From positions 1 through 36,904 of the IMG/VR virus record IMGVR_UViG_3300030406_002209: a stretch of 36,904 nucleotides of DNA; one strand, given 5' to 3'. Made by a program: the position numbers and the translations under genes. This document shows positions 31,552-36,904 of this stretch, piece after piece. The number at the start of each line of letters is the position of its first letter. Position 1 is the stretch's first letter. This DNA comes from a virus. The notes beneath the pieces were generated by a model that ran no database searches, was not told the origin of the DNA, and saw nothing but the letters and a program-made list of their open reading frames with translations.

Positions 31552-31621
31552 TAAAATTAGCTTATCTTCTGGTAGTAGGGTAGCCGAGAGGTTCTTTACC
31601 TACACTGTACGGCTAATTTTA
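31552..31621. terminator. Structured element between convergent operons (bidirectional terminator candidate)
   Basis: TAAAATTAGC (31552-31561) and GCTAATTTTA (31612-31621) form a perfect 10-bp inverted repeat around a 50-nt insert. Inside, GTAGG pairs with CCTAC (31575-31579/31599-31603), and TAGCCG with CGGCTA (31581-31586/31610-31615) competes with the outer stem. Both strands end in T-rich sequence. It lies between the convergent terS and minus-strand late genes, as expected for a bidirectional terminator, but the long insert is unusual. Confidence 0.55.
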
Positions 31622-31981
31622 GGACTTATTTTTTGTTAGAATCTCTTCAAGAGCAGGATGACGACCATTATGCATGTGTTGGAGCGTTGTAATATCTTTT
31701 TCCATTTGATTTAATTTTTCTGCTATTTCACCCTGCCACTCGTATTGAACTTTAAGATTGTCAGGACTTAGAATGTCTGCCAAAACCTTAATCTGACTTC
31801 TCAAAACAGACACAGCATTCTCTGCTGTATCCAGTTCTCTGTTTAATTCATCCACATAGTTTTTTATTTCAGCTTGATTAGCTTTGAGTGTATGCACTTG
31901 TGATCTTACCAACGCCCATGCGCCAGACAAAGAAGCTATTACTGCTCCTACTTGGAACAGAAACTGTCCATTCATTTCCAT
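31619..31981 (-). CDS. TM/coiled-coil structural or accessory protein
   Basis: 120 residues. One N-terminal transmembrane helix (FLFQVGAVIASLSGAWALV) then a long coiled coil (VDELNRELDTAENAVSVLRS) and a soluble end. It is the last gene of the late operon and overlaps the stop of the 1259-aa gene by one base. Could be a lysis accessory or a virion protein. Function unknown. Confidence 0.7.
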   Translation of the reverse strand: MEMNGQFLFQVGAVIASLSGAWALVRSQVHTLKANQAEIKNYVDELNRELDTAENAVSVLRSQIKVLADILSPDNLKVQYEWQGEIAEKLNQMEKDITTLQHMHNGRHPALEEILTKNKS

Positions 31982-34900
31982 TAGTCTGAACCTATTTGAA
32001 TATCAGGTGGTTCTGCATTTAAACTTCTACCTTTATAAAACTCTTCTAATCTAGATAATTGTCTTCTAAGATTATTTATATCTTTTCTATAAGAAAAACC
32101 TGTTTTCTTTCCTAACTCTCTTATAATTTTAGCAAACTCTTTAGACTGATCGGATAGAGTTGTTGGTAATGCACGTTCATTATTTATTGCTGCTTTCCTA
32201 GCTTTTTTTGATAGTAATACACCCTTACTTGAATCTTCTAAAGATTCTATAATATTTAATAATTCTTTTTTACCTACAATCTTTTCCATATCTCTGTATA
32301 AATTTAAAAAAGCTTGTTGAGATACAAACTCTTGCTGTAAAATCTCATCATAGTCTTTTAGTATAGAGACAGGATTAATTTCTGTACGAGGATCAGAAAG
32401 ATTATCTTTTAAATCTTTAATAAATTTTCCTCTTTCTAAATTATAATTTTTATTAATATTAGACATAGCAAATCCCATAGTCTTTTTAGGATTAAATGTT
32501 TTTGTTTTAGCACCTGGAATTACAAGACCATTTTTAGAAAGTAATTCAAAAAGATTTTCTGCTCTTGCATCTTGAGTACCAAACACTTCACCATATTTAA
32601 ATTTTTCTACGTCTTTTCCTACCTGACCAAACTTTTCAAATACACTGGCATCTCTTGCCATATCTGTTAAAAAGTTAAGATATCCTGGTTCAACAGCAGA
32701 CAAAGCTTTTAAAAGATTTCTTCCTTCTCCTGTTGTTACAAACTCTTTCATATTTTTAGTAAACTCAAATGCTAAACTAGGATCGACGTAAGGATCAACT
32801 AGTTCATAAAAAGAATTTGTTAAAGATTTATCTAAGTCCTTTGATACATCTTCGCCTCTAGCTGCTTTGAGAATAAGAGGAACAACTGCATTTTGAAACT
32901 GACTATCAGGATGAATATAAGTAAGATTGACATAATCGTAGTTGCCGTTTTTATTTTTACCTGTTACTACTAACGCGCCATTCTTTTCCCAATCAGGAAG
33001 AAAATTACGCATTCCATCTACCACATCTCCAAAGCCATTGCTTTCATTCATAACGTAAGCACCAGTATACAGCGCACCTTGAGCCGCACTCCACTGAGCA
33101 AGACGAGATATCCCCTGTTTAGTTAATTCTTTGTTTCCTGTTTCAAAACCCTCTCTTAATTCATCTGTTGCAATTTTAAATATTTGATAAGTATTACGGA
33201 TACGTTCTGCAGGATAAGCAGTAAAAGAACCTATCACTGGCAATGCTCTTAGCTTTTCTAATATTTTAGGAATACGGCCATATACAGGAGTAAGATTTAA
33301 AGTTTTCTGAGAAGCTATTTCTTTAATGTAATCCTTTGCTGTAGATGTTCCTCTACCAGCATTAAATGTTTGATCAAACTCTGCAAGTTTAGCTGCCTGT
33401 TGTTCCTTTGAAAGAGAATCAAATACTTTTTTAGCTTTTGTTTTCTCATTAGCAAAAACAGCTAATCCTTTAAAAGCATCGTCAACACCACCATAAAAAT
33501 CTTGAGCAGTTTTAGCAGCTTTTGTTCCTGGTTTTCCAAATGCAGCTAAACCACCACTTTTAACAAGACGTTCTATGATATTACCGTCATCTATCTTATC
33601 AGATATATCTCCAAATCTTTTTAATACCTGATTAAGATCAATGTTAGAACCTCTAATTCCTAAATCAGTATATTCCTTAATAAGATCATCTTTTTCTTTC
33701 TTAGGTAGTGCCATTGCATATCTAAAACCATCTAGAAGACCTTTAAGATTTCCACTTGTTATTGTATATCCAATCGCACCTACAGTGTTTCTAATGTGTG
33801 CTAACGGAGAATAGATAGTCTTACCTGCTTTAGATAATCCCTGCACTCCAGAGAATGTTCTTACAACAGTTCCTACAACATTATCTTGTTTATAAAGATC
33901 ACTAAGAAAACCTTCCCCTTCAAAAAGTTCTTTTAACTTCTGACCTTCTGTCTTTGTAATATACACATTTTTTAATGAATCATCTATAGCATCAAAGGGA
34001 AGGCGCATAACTGCATCTTCTTTTTCACCCTTAGATATCTTTTGAAAAGAACCAGTAATAGGCATTACATCCTCACCACCCAAACTTTGTCTGGCTACTG
34101 CTTCTGGATTTTTAGCTGCCTTGTCTACAGTAACAGCCACCCCTCTGCGGGTAGCATCTCCTATTATATCTCTGGCAGCATTAGTTCTTGAGGCTGTATC
34201 AACTATACCATTTATAGTTTCAGCTATTCTTAATCCTGGGATATTATTGTAACCAATAAATTTCTTTAACGTAGGACTTAAATCTTCTTTTCTTTTCTCA
34301 AACGCACCTGTTTCTTTTTTTAATTTTTTTGTAGGAGCATATAAACTTTCAGCAGCTTCATCTATAATCTTATCTACTTTAGTATTATCTAATGTTTCTT
34401 TAGCTACCCCTTCACTGTCTACTTGGATATATCTATCAGTAAATTTTTTCCAATTTGAATTTTCAGGATCGAGAAGCATAGCCTGTCTTAATTCTGATTT
34501 AATGTCTGGATTTCTTTTAATGAAGTCTTTATAACTTTCTGTTCTTTTAGTAACAGCATATTTTTCTGGAACATTACGAACATAATTAGGGTCTTTATCA
34601 AATATGCCTAGTATCTTTTTATTAACAGAAGAATTTTTAGCGAAGTCAAAAGCTTCATTTCTTAAACTAAAAAAGTCATCGATTAAATTTCTTGCTTCTT
34701 GACTTTTATTTTGAACTAAAGACAAACTATCCGCATCACCCTGAAGTGCTTTATTAATTAAACTTTCCTCTGCAAGTATTTCTTTTGTTCCTGTAGCATC
34801 GTCCTTTTTTATTCCTATGATATCTGCTTCTGTAAAATCTCTTTTTAAAACATCATTAAAAGAATTTGTTAAATCTTCTGCTCTGTTTTTGAAAGACATT

Positions 34901-35760
34901 GCCTGACCTGACTGACGTTCTATCAATCGTCTTTGTGTATCAGACGCACCACCCGCAGGTAAAAGATTACGCTCTAACCAAGCAACACCAGATTCTATAC
35001 CTTCTTTTTTTGCATCAGGAAGAACTTGTATTGCTTTTCTACCTGAAGCTTTACCTAACTGATATGCACCACCGCCAGCAACATTACCCAAAACACCTAT
35101 GACAGGAGAAGCAACACCTTCTATAATACCTTGAGTTGCAGCCTCTGTTAAATCAATACCATCTTCTTCATCCCGTAGTCCTACTTCTTGCTGTATCTTT
35201 TGATTGATAACATTTGTTGCTGCACCACCAGTTCCAGCTACAGTTCCTTCTACTGCATAACTGGCTAATGCTGGTTTAGAAACAGCGGCTTTTATTTTTG
35301 ATTTAAGATATTTTCTTACACCCTGTTTAGCAGCTTCTTTAGCAGCCAAACTAGCAGCACCTCCTGCACCTAAAGTAAATGCAGCGGCTACAGCAGAAAA
35401 TAAATTAGTAGGATCAGTTATACCAGCAAGACCATAGTCTGCTATTTTTTTACCGAGAGGTGCGGCACCTTCTCCAAAGGTAGGAAGTTTATCTGCTTCT
35501 TGTAAAGAGTATCCAAGAATAGCTTTGCTATCATCATCCAAATCATCTATAGCACTTTTTGCTACAGGAGCAGCTACAAGATTGTTTTCAAAAAATCTCT
35601 TTCTTGTAAGAAAAGCATCTACGATACTTTGTTTATTTTGATAGTCAACATCAATTTCTAAATCTTTCAAGACATAGAAAAGACCATCAGTAAAGTCTTT
35701 ATCAGCAACTAAACTTTCATATGACCTTTCTTGTACGGAAGGTTGTTGTTCTTCAGCCAC
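31981..35760 (-). CDS. Large internal virion/ejection protein candidate
   Basis: 1259 residues, GTG start at 35760 with AAAGGA upstream. Residues 115-250 are Ala/Gly-rich, amphipathic and partly hydrophobic (FSAVAAAFTLGAGGAASLAA, GVLGNVAGGGAYQLGKASG), as in podophage core proteins that cross the host envelope. The rest is long, Lys/Asp/Glu-rich helices without recognised enzymatic motifs. Position in the late operon supports a virion role. The exact part in ejection is unknown. Confidence 0.7.
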   Translation of the reverse strand: MAEEQQPSVQERSYESLVADKDFTDGLFYVLKDLEIDVDYQNKQSIVDAFLTRKRFFENNLVAAPVAKSAIDDLDDDSKAILGYSLQEADKLPTFGEGAAPLGKKIADYGLAGITDPTNLFSAVAAAFTLGAGGAASLAAKEAAKQGVRKYLKSKIKAAVSKPALASYAVEGTVAGTGGAATNVINQKIQQEVGLRDEEDGIDLTEAATQGIIEGVASPVIGVLGNVAGGGAYQLGKASGRKAIQVLPDAKKEGIESGVAWLERNLLPAGGASDTQRRLIERQSGQAMSFKNRAEDLTNSFNDVLKRDFTEADIIGIKKDDATGTKEILAEESLINKALQGDADSLSLVQNKSQEARNLIDDFFSLRNEAFDFAKNSSVNKKILGIFDKDPNYVRNVPEKYAVTKRTESYKDFIKRNPDIKSELRQAMLLDPENSNWKKFTDRYIQVDSEGVAKETLDNTKVDKIIDEAAESLYAPTKKLKKETGAFEKRKEDLSPTLKKFIGYNNIPGLRIAETINGIVDTASRTNAARDIIGDATRRGVAVTVDKAAKNPEAVARQSLGGEDVMPITGSFQKISKGEKEDAVMRLPFDAIDDSLKNVYITKTEGQKLKELFEGEGFLSDLYKQDNVVGTVVRTFSGVQGLSKAGKTIYSPLAHIRNTVGAIGYTITSGNLKGLLDGFRYAMALPKKEKDDLIKEYTDLGIRGSNIDLNQVLKRFGDISDKIDDGNIIERLVKSGGLAAFGKPGTKAAKTAQDFYGGVDDAFKGLAVFANEKTKAKKVFDSLSKEQQAAKLAEFDQTFNAGRGTSTAKDYIKEIASQKTLNLTPVYGRIPKILEKLRALPVIGSFTAYPAERIRNTYQIFKIATDELREGFETGNKELTKQGISRLAQWSAAQGALYTGAYVMNESNGFGDVVDGMRNFLPDWEKNGALVVTGKNKNGNYDYVNLTYIHPDSQFQNAVVPLILKAARGEDVSKDLDKSLTNSFYELVDPYVDPSLAFEFTKNMKEFVTTGEGRNLLKALSAVEPGYLNFLTDMARDASVFEKFGQVGKDVEKFKYGEVFGTQDARAENLFELLSKNGLVIPGAKTKTFNPKKTMGFAMSNINKNYNLERGKFIKDLKDNLSDPRTEINPVSILKDYDEILQQEFVSQQAFLNLYRDMEKIVGKKELLNIIESLEDSSKGVLLSKKARKAAINNERALPTTLSDQSKEFAKIIRELGKKTGFSYRKDINNLRRQLSRLEEFYKGRSLNAEPPDIQIGSD

Positions 35761-35766
35761 TAGCCA

Positions 35767-36904
35767 TTATCCTTTAGGTCTTCCACGTTTGTTTAATTGT
35801 TCTCGACTTCGTTGACCCAATCTTGATTTATCAATTATAGGAACATTATTTTGGTTACCTGTGGCAGGTGGAAGCGATCCTGGTTTATCAGATAAGGTTT
35901 TACCCATTGCAATTCTATATTGTTTTTGTACTCTAGGATCATTAGGATAAAGAGCAGCTATTTCTTTTTTAGCCTCTGGACTGACAGTACCATCATTAAA
36001 TGTAGTTATTAGTTTACGAAGTTCTGAATTAGTAACCCTGCCAACTTTCGCTGCTTTAATATCTAATTCTCGTTTTTCTAATCCTAACCTTCTTCTAGCT
36101 ATTTCATTAGCCAATCTTTGCTGCCTTTCTTTAGCTTGCTTGGCAGACATAGATGCAGCAGCTTGACCAAACTGTGTTCCTAAAGGTTTAGAAGGATCAG
36201 CCTGTGAATAACCTATAAGAAAGTCACCAAGAGTATCTAATCTAGTAGGAGTAGCAAAAGGATCTTGCTTTGGACGTTCCGTAAAAAAGTCACGTATTGA
36301 AGAAATACCTGAACTTACTGTATCTCTTGCAGTTTCAAAAAATCCTGGCTGCGCCTCTGCTAAAACTGCTGCTAAAGCTGCTTCTTCTTCTTTAGTAAAT
36401 TTATCTGGATCATCTTCTGGATCAGGAATTTGTCCTCCAGCTTGAAGAGAAGCCAGTCCAGATGAACCTCCTACTTTACCACCAGTTTTTCTAAATTTTG
36501 ATAACGCACCTAAAAATCCTGAAGCTTGTTGAAGATAGGTTGGTTGTGCCTGTCCTGGTCCTATGTTCGTGCGTGTACCTGCTGCACCTAACTGTCTTTG
36601 AGTGGGTTGAATAAACTCAGAGTATTGAGCAAGTGTAGCCTCTGGGAAAGTTCTTTCTTCTAAAAACTTTCTTTGTGATATATCTAAATCAGCTTGGCTT
36701 CGTCCTCTACGTGCTGCACCGACTGCTTCTAAACGTGCAAGTTCATCAGCAGTTCCTCTAGGTGCAACCTGTGCAAGTTCAGTAAGACTACGAGCAGCGC
36801 CTAATCTATTCTCTTGTTGTGCTTGTGCCTGTTGCACTGCTTGTTTAAAAGCTTCTGACAAACCTGCGGTTCTTATGTCAGCAATACCCTGTTCTAAATT
36901 ACGG
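35767..36904 (-). CDS. Structural protein (partial, N-terminus beyond right edge)
   Basis: The frame is open to the right edge, giving at least 379 residues; no proper start is in the window. The first possible in-window start, TTG at 36861, is not needed since codons upstream of it (36862-36903) continue without stop as RNLEQGIADIRTAG. The protein is Gln/Ala-rich N-terminally, has a Gly-rich centre (KTGGKVGGSSGLASLQAGG) and a charged helical C-terminus ending GRPKG. Position before the ejection-protein gene suggests an internal or tail-associated virion protein. Confidence 0.75.
   Translation of the reverse strand, partial: RNLEQGIADIRTAGLSEAFKQAVQQAQAQQENRLGAARSLTELAQVAPRGTADELARLEAVGAARRGRSQADLDISQRKFLEERTFPEATLAQYSEFIQPTQRQLGAAGTRTNIGPGQAQPTYLQQASGFLGALSKFRKTGGKVGGSSGLASLQAGGQIPDPEDDPDKFTKEEEAALAAVLAEAQPGFFETARDTVSSGISSIRDFFTERPKQDPFATPTRLDTLGDFLIGYSQADPSKPLGTQFGQAAASMSAKQAKERQQRLANEIARRRLGLEKRELDIKAAKVGRVTNSELRKLITTFNDGTVSPEAKKEIAALYPNDPRVQKQYRIAMGKTLSDKPGSLPPATGNQNNVPIIDKSRLGQRSREQLNKRGRPKG

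Noticed and set aside
31552-31621. A tRNA or preQ1-like element suggested by GCCGAGAGGTTC
   Set aside because: No T-arm, no anticodon arm and no CCA end; the resemblance covers a few bases only and preQ1 pairing partners are missing.
36861-36904. TTG at 36861 as start of the right-edge gene
   Set aside because: The frame stays open upstream to the window edge, so the gene is only the C-terminal part of a longer one.
1-36904. Integrated prophage, CRISPR array, rRNA or phage-encoded RNA polymerase
   Set aside because: No integrase, attachment repeats, spacer-repeat arrays, RNA genes or T7-type polymerase motifs seen in any frame.

Overview
The window is a piece of a tailed double-stranded DNA phage genome, most likely a lytic, podovirus-like marine phage. 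The evidence is a T7-type replication set (gp4-like primase-helicase, gp5-like family A polymerase, gp2.5-like SSB with an acidic tail ending in Phe, gp3-like endonuclease I), a portal, both terminase subunits and a spanin pair. Phage-borne ThyX, class II ribonucleotide reductase, Hsp20, a 2OG-Fe(II) oxygenase and sugar genes are typical of marine phages. The DNA is AT-rich and genes are packed with 1-4 nt overlaps and bacterial Shine-Dalgarno sites. The layout resembles the HMO-2011-type marine podoviruses, but that placement is an inference from gene content. I saw no integrase, repressor, phage RNA polymerase, rRNA, convincing tRNA or CRISPR array. Several good sigma70-like promoters suggest use of host RNA polymerase.

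Layout. (1) 1-5431, minus strand: start of a late operon: Cys-rich 43-aa protein, 80-aa protein, 47-aa zinc-ribbon protein, TerL, a protein with a methyltransferase-like domain, and a portal that runs off the left edge. (2) 5432-6907: control region with divergent promoters around a 16-bp palindrome, three tiny plus-strand genes, two terminators, repeats, and a 519-bp gene-free stretch (6024-6542). (3) 6908-15661, plus strand: early region of about 27 mostly unrecognised small genes, plus a Cys-motif conserved phage protein, a thermonuclease, a lipoprotein, a DUF932-like protein and ThyX. (4) 15662-20285: repeat-bearing AT-rich leader, then primase-helicase, DNA polymerase, a nuclease and SSB. 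(5) 20286-22647: structured leader, then gmd and a ColD/RfbH-like PLP dehydratase. (6) 22661-26758: Cas4/RecB-like nuclease, endonuclease I, two unknowns, class II RNR, 2OG oxygenase. (7) 26838-30417: Hsp20, a glycosyltransferase, and a 765-aa glycosyltransferase/methyltransferase/DUF115-like fusion. (8) 30431-31515: lysis cassette and TerS. (9) 31619-36904, minus strand: TM/coiled-coil protein, 1259-aa probable internal virion protein, and a structural gene running off the right edge.

The thermonuclease, RNR and ThyX would supply deoxynucleotides to the T7-like replisome, and endonuclease I and the Cas4-like nuclease would process recombination intermediates. Gmd makes GDP-4-keto-6-deoxymannose. 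The next gene has His where aminotransferases have the PLP Lys, as in ColD and RfbH, so the pair probably makes a 3,6-dideoxy sugar nucleotide. Two glycosyltransferase genes downstream, one fused to methyltransferase and DUF115-like domains, suggest the phage modifies a glycan. Minus-strand late genes leave the left edge and reappear at the right edge, so capsid and tail genes probably lie outside the window; on a circular map the late operon would be continuous.
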